Of a stretch of 64,000 bases of DNA, positions 17,781 to 27,055 are shown one piece after another. This DNA is from an uncultured Campylobacter sp. GTDB lineage: Bacteria > Campylobacterota > Campylobacteria > Campylobacterales > Campylobacteraceae. The notes under the pieces are model-generated. The model worked only from the letters and a program-made list of their open reading frames with translations, did no database searches and was not told the DNA's origin. Positions within the stretch are counted from its first letter, which is position 1. Every line of letters begins with the position of its first letter. The DNA lies in assembly GCA_945873855.1 (NCBI GenBank), contig CAMCEN010000008.1:1-64000 (forward strand). The letters are read 5' to 3'. A program made the translations under genes and the position numbers.

Positions 17781-18272
17781 TGTTTAGCTTTTATCTTTTA
17801 GATTAAAAAGCAAATTTTACTTTAAATTTTAGAATTTTGAGTAAAAAAATACAAAAAAATAAAAATTTTTACGCATTAGCGCTCAATGCTTTTGCTTAGT
17901 TCATTTAAAGCTATTTTTATATTTTTGTGCCAAAAGGAATTCTAGAATTCCTTAAAATTCGTCATTGAGGGGTGAAGCGAAGCAATCTCTAGGAATTCTA
18001 AATTTATTCTTGGAATTCTAAATTTATTTTAGGAATTTTAGAATTTTGCTCGCTTTAGTGGGGCAAGCCCCACTGCTCGCAAATTTTATAAGGGCTACGC
18101 CCTAAACCCTTGGGAGCCCTTAAAACCCCGCTAAAATTTAGAATTCTCTTGCTTTATCTGCGTTTTTTGTTTCACATCCGCTGGTTGGGGGTGCGGGGAT
18201 CTCTATAGGGAATTCTAGAATTTCCTATAGAGATCCCCTAGTCAAGCTGAGGGATGACACTAAGAAAAAAAC
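17781..18272. repeat. Gene-free region with composite hairpin element copy 1
   Basis: No gene seen. It contains half-site repeats, the first copy of a composite element (17961-18148), a fragment resembling the GTTGGGGGTGCGGGG repeat (about 18190), and a GTCATCC-type hairpin near 18222-18258 next to the stop of the DUF115 gene. Confidence 0.8.
17961..18148. repeat. Composite hairpin element, copy 1
   Basis: Begins GTCATTGAGGGGTGAAGCG, continues through GAATTCTAAATTTATT units, then TTTTGCTCGC, a perfect hairpin AGTGGGGC-AA-GCCCCACT (18057-18074), GCTCGCAAATTTTATAAGGG, a short AGGGC/GCCCT hairpin, and ends CTAAAATTTAGAATTCTC. The same frame with different hairpin sequences is at 20417-20613, on the other side of the DUF115 gene. 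Confidence 0.85.
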
Positions 18273-20222
18273 TCACCTTAGCCACTTCTGTGAGCAATTT
18301 TCTATATTTTCTCTCATTACTGAGATGCCGCCTGCTATGTTAAATAGCCAGTTGCCTTGGACGCTTACCCAAAGAAAGAGCTTTTCTCGCTTTTCTTCTA
18401 GTGTTTCACTGGGTTTTGCGATGATAGCAGCAAACTCTAATTCTTGGTGCTGGATAAAAGAGTTTAGCACAGCATAATACGAGCTTAGAAATCTCTTATC
18501 ATCCAAACTAGCCTTAAAATCGCCGATTTCAAATGAGAGCTTTTGTAGCTTGTCATAGTTGATTTTTTCAGCTTTGCCTTTTTCTTTTAGCTTTTTGCCA
18601 CGTTCTACTTGCTTAGCTAGTTTTAAAAATAGCTTTTCACATTTTTTTTGTAAGCTCTCGCCGTATTTTAAAGTGGCTTTTATGCGCTTTGAGAATTTTT
18701 TATATTTTACTTCTTTTTGCCTATCATTTAGCCCCTTTGGCAGTGGTAGCTGCACCTTGGTCTCGTTAAAGATCTCTTTTTCTAATAGTTCTTTAAAAGG
18801 CAGTTCTATCGCACCTTCTATTCTAGCGCCACCTTCGGTGCAGTTATAAACGCTTATTTCTTTGTGGTCTTTTTTGGTTAGGGTGATTAACACCTCAAAA
18901 AACTGCCTAAACTGATTCCATACAGTCATGGTCTCTACCTCGCCATCCCCACCGTAGGCTGGGGCGTATTCTGATGGCATGGCTTCTTCTAGTTCTGTGG
19001 TGGTTACATGGCCTTTTGCGTGTGTGCTTCTGCCTTTACCATAAGCTAGGTCTTGTCCTATTAGCACGATTTTTTCATGCCCTAGCTGCACACTTAAATC
19101 AAAGGCTAAGTGCGCAGCTGATTGCCCACCGCCTATGTAGCCAAAGGTAGAGTCGCCAAAGCCCTTTTCATAAGAAAGCGGTCTAAAAACATAAGCTGTA
19201 TTTCTGCCTTTTAGATACTCTACTGTGTTTGAATGAACTAGCGTAGCAACTACAAAGATGATATTTTCATCAAACTCGCTTGGCTTGCTAGCAAAAAACT
19301 CAGCTGTGAGTGGCTCTCTTTCTATACAAGCTACATAATCAGGTTTTATTCCGTGTTTTTTTAATATAGGATAGCTTGCATCTATGCTGATTATAGTAGC
19401 GTGAGATTGTGCTTTTTTAAGTAGTTTTAGTTGTTTGTTTAGGCTAGGGCCTGTTGAGACTATGATAGAGGTTTTGGTTCTTTTGTTTCTTTGTTTTTTG
19501 ATATGGCTTAGTGGGATGCTTTCTAGCATATCTGGGATATGTTCTGTGGTTTGCCTCACTCCTATTAGTGAGTCTACGCCGTCGTTACCAACTTCTCTTA
19601 GAAGCTGCATTATAGCCTTTGAGATACCAGCGGTTACTTTTTGCATATCGTCTTTGTAAATATCATAAAAATTGCTTGTTATATATAGATTAAAAAGCCT
19701 TGCACTTAGTAGCACATCTTTCATCTTTGCCATTATATAGTAGTGTGGCATATCCAAAATATCGCTTTGAAATATAACTAGCCTATTTTTAAATATCTGC
19801 GTGCTAAAATCAAAAAAGTGAAAAACTATATAAATAATCTCAATTTCTGGTTCAAAAACAACAATAGTTTTATGAGTTTGGTTTCCTAAAATTCCTTTTA
19901 AAAGCACGCCGTTGCCAAGTCCGTATAAAAAAAGCGCACCATAGCGAGAATACTCTTTTTCAAAGCTATCAAGTTGTTCTTCTATATCTTTTAGCGGATT
20001 TTCATACATGTAGCGTGAGCCATCTTTTGTGATTAGATTTATATCTAGTGGGTCTTTACCAGTAAAGACATTGATTTTTTTGTTGCCTTGTAGTTCTAAT
20101 AGTCTTTTGGCTAGTGGGGCTGAGTAGACAGCAGTTGCTATTAGATTTTTTTCAAACTTTGATATCGTGCCTTTTTTCTTTGCTATTGCTTCTATTTGAT
20201 TTGAGAATTCTTCGTTTGTCAT
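18273..20222 (-). CDS. DUF115 motility accessory factor (Maf-like)
   Basis: A 649-aa cytoplasmic protein of the DUF115/MptE-like family. Typical segments are FLYGLGNGVLLKGIL, VVFEPEIEIIYIVF, SIIVSTGPSLNKQLKLLKK, ISIDASYPILKKHGIKPDYV and IGQDLAYGKGRSTHAKGH; the last third is charged and helical. Maf proteins of Campylobacter and Helicobacter help add pseudaminic or legionaminic acid to flagellin. Flagellar genes are not adjacent here, so the specific sugar is unknown. It is a lone gene lying between two direct copies of a composite repeat, which could allow loss or duplication by recombination. Confidence 0.85.
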   Translation of the reverse strand: MTNEEFSNQIEAIAKKKGTISKFEKNLIATAVYSAPLAKRLLELQGNKKINVFTGKDPLDINLITKDGSRYMYENPLKDIEEQLDSFEKEYSRYGALFLYGLGNGVLLKGILGNQTHKTIVVFEPEIEIIYIVFHFFDFSTQIFKNRLVIFQSDILDMPHYYIMAKMKDVLLSARLFNLYITSNFYDIYKDDMQKVTAGISKAIMQLLREVGNDGVDSLIGVRQTTEHIPDMLESIPLSHIKKQRNKRTKTSIIVSTGPSLNKQLKLLKKAQSHATIISIDASYPILKKHGIKPDYVACIEREPLTAEFFASKPSEFDENIIFVVATLVHSNTVEYLKGRNTAYVFRPLSYEKGFGDSTFGYIGGGQSAAHLAFDLSVQLGHEKIVLIGQDLAYGKGRSTHAKGHVTTTELEEAMPSEYAPAYGGDGEVETMTVWNQFRQFFEVLITLTKKDHKEISVYNCTEGGARIEGAIELPFKELLEKEIFNETKVQLPLPKGLNDRQKEVKYKKFSKRIKATLKYGESLQKKCEKLFLKLAKQVERGKKLKEKGKAEKINYDKLQKLSFEIGDFKASLDDKRFLSSYYAVLNSFIQHQELEFAAIIAKPSETLEEKREKLFLWVSVQGNWLFNIAGGISVMRENIENCSQKWLR

Positions 20223-20416
20223 TTTTATCCTTTTGGATTTTTTAGGATATAAGCAATTTTTGTACCAAAAGCATGGAATTTTAGAATTCCTGAGGTAAAT
20301 AAAAAAAGGTTAGGAATTCTGGATTTTAGAATTCTAGAATTCCATAGCTAAACAAGGCGTACTATGTCATCCTCGGGCTTGACCCGAGGATCTCTATATG
20401 GAATTCTAGAATTTTC

Positions 20417-20613
20417 GTCATTGCGAGCGAAGCGAAGCAATCTCTAGGAATTCTAAATTTATTCTTAGAATTCTAAATTTATTCTTGGAATTCTAGATTT
20501 TTGCTCGCTTTTAGGCTAGATAAATCTAGCCTAGCTCGCAAATTTTATAAGGGCTACGCCCTAAACCCTTAGGGGCTGCTGCCCCTGAAGCCCCGCTAAA
20601 ATTTAGAATTCTC
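20417..20613. repeat. Composite hairpin element, copy 2
   Basis: Same frame as 17961-18148, in the same orientation. The first hairpin is TAGGCTAGAT-AA-ATCTAGCCTA (20512-20533) and the last is AGGGGC-TGCT-GCCCCT (20571-20586). The flanking GCTCGC, AAATTTTATAAGGGCTACG and CTAAAATTTAGAATTCTC segments are unchanged. The stems differ in sequence from copy 1 yet still pair perfectly around an AA loop. Confidence 0.85.
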
Positions 20614-20692
20614 CATCGCAATGACGGTGATTTAATGAGATTGCTCCCTCTGCTTTGCCCTCTCACAATGACGCAGGGAATTTTATAATTCT

Positions 20693-20809
20693 CGTCATTG
20701 CGAGCGAAGCGAAGCAATCTCATTTATTAAGTCTTTTTATTAAGATTTCTTATTAAGCTCCCAGCGAGATTGCTTCGTCGTTCGTTTCACTCACTCCTCG
20801 CAATGACGC
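20693..20809. repeat. MITE-like element related to 16244-16338
   Basis: Starts CGTCATTGCGAGCGAAGCG and ends CTCGCAATGACG. An internal GCAATCTCATT...GCGAGATTGC pair is present. About 117 bases, no coding capacity. Confidence 0.75.
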
Positions 20810-20843
20810 AAGGAATTTAGAATTCCCTAAGATTTAATTAAAA

Positions 20844-21629
20844 TTATTTAAATGTTGTGCCACCATCTACTACTAGCGAATGCCCAGTTATCCAGCTAGC
20901 CGCCTGTGAACACAGAAATAGACAAGCCCCACTCATGTCTGTTGGCTGTCCCATGCGAGATAGTGGGCTTAGGCTAGCTGTGGCATCGCGCACTTCTTCG
21001 TAGTTTGTAAAGGCTCTTAGAGCGTCTGTTTCAATGGGTCCGCCGCACACGGTATTTACACGGATATTTTTCTCTCCAAGCTCAGTAGCTGCGTAGCGAG
21101 CCATCGCCTCCACAGCAGCCTTTGCTGTGCCATGACCGCTGTAATGCTCTATATATACCAAATGCCCTGTGCTTGAAAGTGTGATAATAGAGCCGCCGCC
21201 TACTTTTTCCATGCGCTTAGCTGCCTCTTGGCTGCCACAGACAAAGGCGTTAATGGTAGCAGTGAAGATATTGTTTAGCCCTTTTGGCTTTAATTTCATA
21301 AACTTAGTATATCCACCAGCTACTGCTCGCCCTGAAATAATCGCATTTGAGATAAAAAAATCCACTCTATCAAAGTCTTTGTCTATTTCTTCAAATACTT
21401 CTTTATAGCTCTCAGGCTCTAAGATATTTAGAGCGTAAGCTCTTGCTTTTATGCCATACTCTTTTTCAAGCTCTTTTGCTTGTTGCTGGGCTAACTGGGC
21501 GTTTGAGTTATAAGTAAATGCTATATTTACGCCATTTTTAGCAAAGTCAAGCACGATAGCTCTGCCTATGCCACGAGTACCACCACTAATAACTAAGGTT
21601 TTGCCTTTAAACTCATCTCTAAAATCCAT
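20844..21629 (-). CDS. SDR oxidoreductase resembling FabL enoyl-ACP reductase
   Basis: A 261-aa NAD(P)-binding short-chain reductase. Cofactor loop GGTRGIG (16-22); active-site region SSTGHLVYIEHYSGHGTAK, in which Tyr163 and Lys170 are separated by six residues. Classical SDRs have YxxxK, while enoyl-ACP reductases of the FabI/FabL type have Yx6K. The C-terminal part (NIRVNTVCGGPIETDALR..F, ...SLVVDGGTTFK) resembles Bacillus FabL. I infer a role in fatty-acid elongation, but other SDR chemistry is possible. It starts right after dapA in a conserved SDR-dapA-M16-pyrD-msbA neighbourhood. Confidence 0.78.
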   Translation of the reverse strand: MDFRDEFKGKTLVISGGTRGIGRAIVLDFAKNGVNIAFTYNSNAQLAQQQAKELEKEYGIKARAYALNILEPESYKEVFEEIDKDFDRVDFFISNAIISGRAVAGGYTKFMKLKPKGLNNIFTATINAFVCGSQEAAKRMEKVGGGSIITLSSTGHLVYIEHYSGHGTAKAAVEAMARYAATELGEKNIRVNTVCGGPIETDALRAFTNYEEVRDATASLSPLSRMGQPTDMSGACLFLCSQAASWITGHSLVVDGGTTFK

Positions 21630-22523
21630 TTAAAATCCCTTTATTTCGTAGTTTTTAAGTGTTTGTTCTATTTTTTTCATATTCTCATTGCTTGGAGCGC
21701 AAAGTGGCAAGCGGTATTCTAGCGTAGGGATAAGACCAGCTATATACATCGCTGCTTTTACCGGTATTGGATTGCTCTCGCAAAACATGATTTTATTTAT
21801 CTCAAAAAGTCTTTCATTTATCTGCCTGGCTGCGTTAAAATCGCCTTTTAAGGTAAGGTGGGTTAACTTGGCAGTTAAATCAGGCAAAAGATTTGAAGTT
21901 ACAGAAATCACGCCCTTGCCGCCATTTGCTAGGATAGGGAAGTTTATCGCATCTTCGCCACTTATGACGCAAACTTCGCTACTATGAGCTAGTAAATCCA
22001 CGCAACGCTCCATATTTCCGCTAGCTTCTTTTACTCCATAAATATTCTCACACTCGTTAAATAGCCTAATAGTAGTACTTGCTGCTATATCACAGCCTGT
22101 GCGACCTGGGACATTGTAGAGTAGAACTGGAATTTCTACGCTATTTGCTATTGCTTTATAGTGCTGATAGAGGCCTTCCTGCGTAGGTTTATTATAGTAT
22201 GGAGCGACTGAGAGAATGCCGTCTGCGCCGCAGTTTTGCGCAAACTTAGCAAGCTCAATTGCTTCGTGTGTAGCGTTTGAGCCAGCACCAGCTAGCACTT
22301 TTACAGCTGTATTTTTACACTCATTTACAGCTATTTCAATACACAGCCTATGCTCATCATGCGTTAGTGTCGCACTCTCGCCAGTGGTGCCAACAGGCAC
22401 TACCGCATCTATGCCAAGCTTTATTTGGCGTTTTATAAGTTTTTCGTAGCTTTCTACATCTACTTTACCGTCTTTAAAGGGAGTAATTAGCGCAGTCATT
22501 GCGCCGGTTATTGTTTTTTTCAT
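21630..22523 (-). CDS. dapA: 4-hydroxy-tetrahydrodipicolinate synthase
   Basis: A 297-aa TIM-barrel aldolase condensing pyruvate with aspartate semialdehyde, the entry to lysine and meso-diaminopimelate. Signature residues are GTTGES (45-50), Tyr136 in [10 protein letters not shown] and the Schiff-base Lys165 in GVKEASGN. The start overlaps the M16 peptidase stop by one base, so translation is coupled. Confidence 0.94.
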   Translation of the reverse strand: MKKTITGAMTALITPFKDGKVDVESYEKLIKRQIKLGIDAVVPVGTTGESATLTHDEHRLCIEIAVNECKNTAVKVLAGAGSNATHEAIELAKFAQNCGADGILSVAPYYNKPTQEGLYQHYKAIANSVEIPVLLYNVPGRTGCDIAASTTIRLFNECENIYGVKEASGNMERCVDLLAHSSEVCVISGEDAINFPILANGGKGVISVTSNLLPDLTAKLTHLTLKGDFNAARQINERLFEINKIMFCESNPIPVKAAMYIAGLIPTLEYRLPLCAPSNENMKKIEQTLKNYEIKGF

Positions 22524-23767
22524 TATCTTCCTTTTAGTATGACTGAGGTCATTTGATTTTGATTTAGGTATTTTTTTGCCATTTTGTTTATATTGGTGCC
22601 TGCTAGTTTTGCGGTGCGCTCTTCTAGGCTATAAAGCGGCGAAATGTCGCCATTTGCGATATACTCGCCTACTAGCCTTGCTGCGCTAGAAGCTGAGCTT
22701 AGCTGGAATTCTAGATCGATTTTTAGCGAGTTTTTGATCTTTTCTATATAGCTTTCATCAATATTTTGGCTTTTTGTGCTTTTAATTAGCTTTAAAATCT
22801 CGCTTTTTAGCTTGCTAGCACGCACTTTTGGATTGGCAATAGCAATGATTATAAAAAGCCCAGCATCTTTTAAAGCCATGTTAAAACAGCTTATGCTAGT
22901 GGCTAGTTTTGCGCTATCAACTAGCTCTTTTTGTAATAAAGAGCTTTTACCATCGCCTAGATACTGAGCCAAAGCATCCAGCGCAGGCACATCAGCGTGA
23001 GCAAAATTTGGCGTTTTAAAGGCTAAGGCGCAAATCTGGCTATCATTTGGTTTTATTATTGTAATTTCTTTTGCGCCTTTTTGTTCTGGTTCGCTAAAAG
23101 TGCGCTTAGGCAGTTCGCTTTTGTTTTTGATACTGCCAAAGTGCTTTTTAGCCACGCTAAAAGCTGTTTTTGCATCACTTGCGCCGCTTATCATCAAAAA
23201 AGCATTTTGCGGCTGATAAAATCTTTTGTGAAAGTCTTTTATATCATTTATATCCCAGTTTATGATATCATCATAAAAGCCAATTGGTAGCCAGTGATAT
23301 GGATGATAGCCAAAGGCACTCTCAAAAAGCTTAAAATACAAAAAGCCCATAGGATCATTATCAGTGCGCCATCTGCGCTCTTCTGCTACTACATTTCGCT
23401 CTGGTTCAAACTCGCTTTTTTTAAGCGCAAGATTTTCCATCATATCGCTAAAAAGCTCCAAGCTTTTATCTAGATTGCTTTTTTCACATTTTATATAATA
23501 ATGCGTAAAATCAAAGCCAGTGCTAGCATTATCCACGCCACCAAAGCTCTTTACAATGCGGTCAAACTCGCCAGCTTTATGCTTTTTGGTGCTTTTAAAA
23601 TTCATATGCTCTAGCATGTGTGCGATGCCTGTTTTGCCAAGTGTTTCATCACGCGAGCCTACTTTGTAGTATAGATCTACGCTTATTACGCCACTTTTTT
23701 CATTAACAGGGGCAAAATACACCTCAAAGCCATTTTCTAGTGTGATTTTCTCGTATTTTGGTATCAA
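22523..23767 (-). CDS. M16-family zinc peptidase
   Basis: A 414-aa pitrilysin/insulinase-type peptidase with the inverted zinc motif HMLEH in [15 protein letters not shown], a downstream Glu in the EERRWRTDN region, and a C-terminal M16C-like half. I choose TTG at 23767 (product [13 protein letters not shown]) because AAGGA lies six bases upstream. An upstream ATG at 23794 would add nine basic residues and has no binding site. No clear signal peptide, so it is probably cytoplasmic; substrate unknown. A GGAATTCTAG half site lies in the frame near 22704. Confidence 0.85.
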   Translation of the reverse strand: MIPKYEKITLENGFEVYFAPVNEKSGVISVDLYYKVGSRDETLGKTGIAHMLEHMNFKSTKKHKAGEFDRIVKSFGGVDNASTGFDFTHYYIKCEKSNLDKSLELFSDMMENLALKKSEFEPERNVVAEERRWRTDNDPMGFLYFKLFESAFGYHPYHWLPIGFYDDIINWDINDIKDFHKRFYQPQNAFLMISGASDAKTAFSVAKKHFGSIKNKSELPKRTFSEPEQKGAKEITIIKPNDSQICALAFKTPNFAHADVPALDALAQYLGDGKSSLLQKELVDSAKLATSISCFNMALKDAGLFIIIAIANPKVRASKLKSEILKLIKSTKSQNIDESYIEKIKNSLKIDLEFQLSSASSAARLVGEYIANGDISPLYSLEERTAKLAGTNINKMAKKYLNQNQMTSVILKGR

Positions 23768-23954
23768 AGCTTTCCTTTTTTTTAAGCTGCGCATTTTAGC
23801 GCATTTTGTCTAGATTTTAGCTAAAAAAAGGATAAATTTTACTTTTTATAAGCAAATCTAGAATTCCTAGTTAAATTTTAAGAAAATTCCGCTAGGAATT
23901 CTAGAATTCCTAGAGTGATTTTAAGAAAATTCCGCTAGGAATTCTAAATTCCGC

Positions 23955-25004
23955 TTATTTTTTTAGCGCAGAGCCCACGGCCTGGCTTATGTTTTCAAAG
24001 CCTTCGATTTTTAGCAGATTTGCTAATTCTTTGTTTAGATTTTCTATCATTGCTGGGCCTTTGTAGATAAGGGCTGTGAAAATCTCTATTAGGCTAGCAC
24101 CATGCTTTATGCGCCACAAAGCCTCTCTTGCATCGCTTATGCCGCCGCAGCTTATTAGCACAGCCTTGCCAAAAATCTCGCTTGCTACTGTGCTAAAAAG
24201 CTCACGGCTTTTAGCACAAATTAGCTCGCCGCTTAGCCCACCTATGCTTTTTGCGGCTGGATAGAGTGAGTAGTCTATGCTGGTGTTGTTTATTATTATA
24301 GCATTAAAACCACTTTCTATGGCACACTGACACAAGGCTACAGCAGCGTTTGGCTGCATATCAGGGGCGATTTTTAGCACAAGTGGATTATTAGTAATTT
24401 TTCTTAGTTCTTTGCCAAGAGTGCTTAAAAACTCATCATTTTGAAGCTCACGCAGATTTGGAGTATTTGGCGAGCTGATGTTTATCACAAAGCCATCGCA
24501 AAGCTTTTCAAAACGCTTTGTAAGGTAAATATAATCATTTATCGCACTTTCATTTGGAGTAGTTTTGTTTTTGCCGATATTTGCAAAAACAGGCAGTGAA
24601 AGTGGAAAATACTTGGCGATATTTTGCTGCACCGCAGCTGAGCCGTCGTTGTTAAAGCCCATTGCGTTTTGAAGGCTATTATGCTCTTTTATGCGCCAAA
24701 GCCTTGGGCGAGGATTGCCACTTTGGGGGCGGGGAGTAAAGGTGCCATACTCCAAAAAGCCAAAGCCAAGATAGCCGAGGCCGTAAGCCAAATCAGCATT
24801 TTTATCAAAACCACCGCCTATGCCGATAGGATTAGCAAAACTTAGGCCTAGCAAGTTTTGGCTCAAAATTTCATCTTTAAAATCTTTTTTAATAAGATTT
24901 TTGATAAGTGGCGTTTTTATCCCTAGTTTTAGCCCCAAGCTAGCTAGGTGATGAGCGCACTCAGGGGGCAGGGTAAATAGCAGTGGTTTTAGCGTTTCAT
25001 ACAT
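23955..25004 (-). CDS. pyrD: Dihydroorotate dehydrogenase, class 2
   Basis: A 349-aa flavoenzyme of pyrimidine synthesis. The N-terminal amphipathic helix and the motifs IGIGGGFDKNA, NAMGFNNDG, INISSPNTPNLR (catalytic-Ser region) and IINNTS place it in the membrane-associated, quinone-linked class 2. It lies 10 bases downstream of the ABC exporter gene in one operon. The 3' end enters a repeat cluster (23855-23952). Confidence 0.93.
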   Translation of the reverse strand: MYETLKPLLFTLPPECAHHLASLGLKLGIKTPLIKNLIKKDFKDEILSQNLLGLSFANPIGIGGGFDKNADLAYGLGYLGFGFLEYGTFTPRPQSGNPRPRLWRIKEHNSLQNAMGFNNDGSAAVQQNIAKYFPLSLPVFANIGKNKTTPNESAINDYIYLTKRFEKLCDGFVINISSPNTPNLRELQNDEFLSTLGKELRKITNNPLVLKIAPDMQPNAAVALCQCAIESGFNAIIINNTSIDYSLYPAAKSIGGLSGELICAKSRELFSTVASEIFGKAVLISCGGISDAREALWRIKHGASLIEIFTALIYKGPAMIENLNKELANLLKIEGFENISQAVGSALKK

Positions 25005-25014
25005 TTTTCTCTCC

Positions 25015-26730
25015 TTATTCTATATGGCTTAGTTTTTTAAAGGCATCGCAGTTTTGAAGTAGGGCTTCTTTGTTATCAAAGCCTACTACTTTGCCGCCAC
25101 CCAAGACTAGAATTTTAGTAGCGTTTTTGATACTGCTTTGGCGGTGAGCGATGACAAAGATTATGCGACCTGAGCGAATGCGTTCTATGACATCTGTGAT
25201 GATGCGCTCGCTCTCAAAATCCAAAGCACTTGTAGCCTCATCAAAGATGAGAATTCTAGGTTCGTTGTATAACGCCCTTGCTATGGCGATGCGCTGGCGC
25301 TGTCCACCGCTGAGATTAGCTCCAAACTCATCAAGCATAGCATGTACTCCACCTTCCATATTTTCTACAAAGTCCCAAGCATTTGCTACTTTTAGAGCGT
25401 TTATTACTCTATTTTCATCAATTTCTTTTGCGCCATAAGCTACATTTGCAGCGATTGTGTCATTGAAAATATATATGCGCTGGGTTACTATACCGATATT
25501 TTGGCGCAAAGATTGTAGTTCAAAGTCACTGATTTCGCTTTGATTTATTAGGATTTGTCCGTTATTTGCGTCATAAAAGCGCATTAGCAGATTTATTATA
25601 GTGCTTTTGCCACCACCGCTTGTGCCTACTATACCGATGATTTCATCGCTATTAGCCTTAAAGCTCACGCCTTTTAAAATCTCGTTTTCATCATAGCCAA
25701 AGCGCACATCATTAAAGCTTATGCTAAGCAGATTTTTAGGGAATTCTAGATTTCCGCTGATTATGCTAGGGCTTTGATTAAGCAGTTCAAAGGTGCGCTC
25801 AGTAGCAGCGAGGGCGTCTTGCATTTTGTTATATAGATAGCTTATGCGCTTAATAGGCGTATAAAGCATAAAAAGCGCTGTTGTAAAACTAAAAAATCCA
25901 CCAACGCTAAGAGTGCCAGAAATAACCTCTGAACCGCCGATTATAATTACTATTGCGATGCCCACAGCACCTAGCGTTTCCATGAGCGGATTTACTAAGG
26001 TGCTGGTTCGCTCAGCTTTTATATTTAGATGAAAAAAGCGTTCATTATGGCTTTTAAAACGCTCTAGTTCCTTGTTTGCAGCATTATTTGCTTTGATTAT
26101 TTCTATATTTGTAAAGATTTCAGACAAAGCTGAGGTCATATCGCCGATTTTGGCTTGGCTTTGGTGAGAGTATTTTTTGATTTTTTTAGCTAAAAGCGAG
26201 AGCGGATAAATCGCAGCTGGAAAGACCACAAGGGCAAAAAACGCTAGCTTGGGACTTTGGTAAATCACCACTGCTAGCAAGCAAATAGCAGTAATTACCT
26301 CTCTTACAAAATCAGGAATCATACTTGAGACTACATTGCGAATTCTATCTATATCGTTTGTATTTCGGCTGATTAGCTCGCCAGTTCTAAGGCGGTTAAA
26401 AAAGCTAAGATCTAAGCGCAGCAGGTTTTCAAGTAGCATAAAACGAAAACGCCGCACCATATCATGCCCGATATAAGCAGTAAAATACTGTTGTAAATAA
26501 GTGCCAAGGGCTTTTAGAAAAAACACCGCCACCACGATATAAGGCAGGATATAAAGCAGGCTTTCATTTTTGCTTATAAAAATCTCATCAAGCACATCTT
26601 TTATAAGATACGCACTGCCTGCTGTGCCAATAGCTGCCATTATCATACCAAGCACAGCTATACAAAATTGCGGAATATAGTCTTTTAAATAGCCTTTAAA
26701 ACGGCTAAAAATTATTTTTATGCTATTCAT
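25015..26730 (-). CDS. msbA: ABC exporter, MsbA-like
   Basis: A 571-aa half-transporter with six TM helices (about 15-300) followed by an ATPase domain with Walker A GTSGGGKSTI, Q-loop, signature LSGGQRQRIAIARAL and Walker B ILIFDEATSALD. By length and neighbourhood it fits MsbA, the lipid A-core flippase. Other lipid or drug exporters look similar. GAATTCTAG half sites fall inside the frame near 25248 and 25740, in surface regions of the ATPase domain. First gene of the msbA-pyrD pair. Confidence 0.85.
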   Translation of the reverse strand: MNSIKIIFSRFKGYLKDYIPQFCIAVLGMIMAAIGTAGSAYLIKDVLDEIFISKNESLLYILPYIVVAVFFLKALGTYLQQYFTAYIGHDMVRRFRFMLLENLLRLDLSFFNRLRTGELISRNTNDIDRIRNVVSSMIPDFVREVITAICLLAVVIYQSPKLAFFALVVFPAAIYPLSLLAKKIKKYSHQSQAKIGDMTSALSEIFTNIEIIKANNAANKELERFKSHNERFFHLNIKAERTSTLVNPLMETLGAVGIAIVIIIGGSEVISGTLSVGGFFSFTTALFMLYTPIKRISYLYNKMQDALAATERTFELLNQSPSIISGNLEFPKNLLSISFNDVRFGYDENEILKGVSFKANSDEIIGIVGTSGGGKSTIINLLMRFYDANNGQILINQSEISDFELQSLRQNIGIVTQRIYIFNDTIAANVAYGAKEIDENRVINALKVANAWDFVENMEGGVHAMLDEFGANLSGGQRQRIAIARALYNEPRILIFDEATSALDFESERIITDVIERIRSGRIIFVIAHRQSSIKNATKILVLGGGKVVGFDNKEALLQNCDAFKKLSHIE

Positions 26731-27055
26731 AATTTAACCTAGATTTTTTTGTAAGCTAAATTTTAGCAGAATTTCAAGGGATTTTAGTAGGAATTCTAGA
26801 TTTTTTAGGGAATTCTAGAATTTCTTAGGGAATTCTAGTTTAACGAATTCAAGTTTAAGGAATTCTCTTTGGGAATTCTAGATTTTTTAGGGAATTCTAG
26901 AATTTCTAGAGTTTTTGGGGGTTAGGGGGTATTTTTAGGAATTCTAGTTTAGGGAATTTTAGATTATGGAATTCTAGATTTTTAGGGAATTCTAGTTTAT
27001 TTAAGGAATTCTAGTTTAAGGAATTCTAAAATTCCTTAGTGAATTCTAGGGAATT
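26731..27055. repeat. Gene-free palindrome array with G-rich repeat
   Basis: No gene. It is a run of GGAATTCTAG half and full palindromes with decayed forms, plus one copy of the GGGGGTTAGGGGGTA repeat at 26911-26936. The final CTAGAATTCC supplies the TAG stop codon of the YkgJ-family gene. Confidence 0.88.

Larger units (their letters stand above)
20223..20843. repeat. Gene-free repeat mosaic with composite element copy 2 and MITE-like copy
   Basis: No gene supported. In order: half sites; a hairpin ATCCTCGGG-CTTGA-CCCGAGGAT (20369-20391); composite element copy 2 (20417-20613); a fragment CGCAATGACGG...CACAATGACGC (about 20615-20673); a MITE-like element (20693-20809). A 65-codon open frame here is made entirely of repeats. 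Confidence 0.8.

Noticed and set aside
20526-20723. 65-codon open frame on the minus strand in the gap upstream of the SDR gene operon
   Set aside because: It lies wholly within hairpin and MITE-like repeats, has no ribosome site, and its product (RFARND-type peptide) is the usual spurious translation of GTCATTGCGAGCG repeats.
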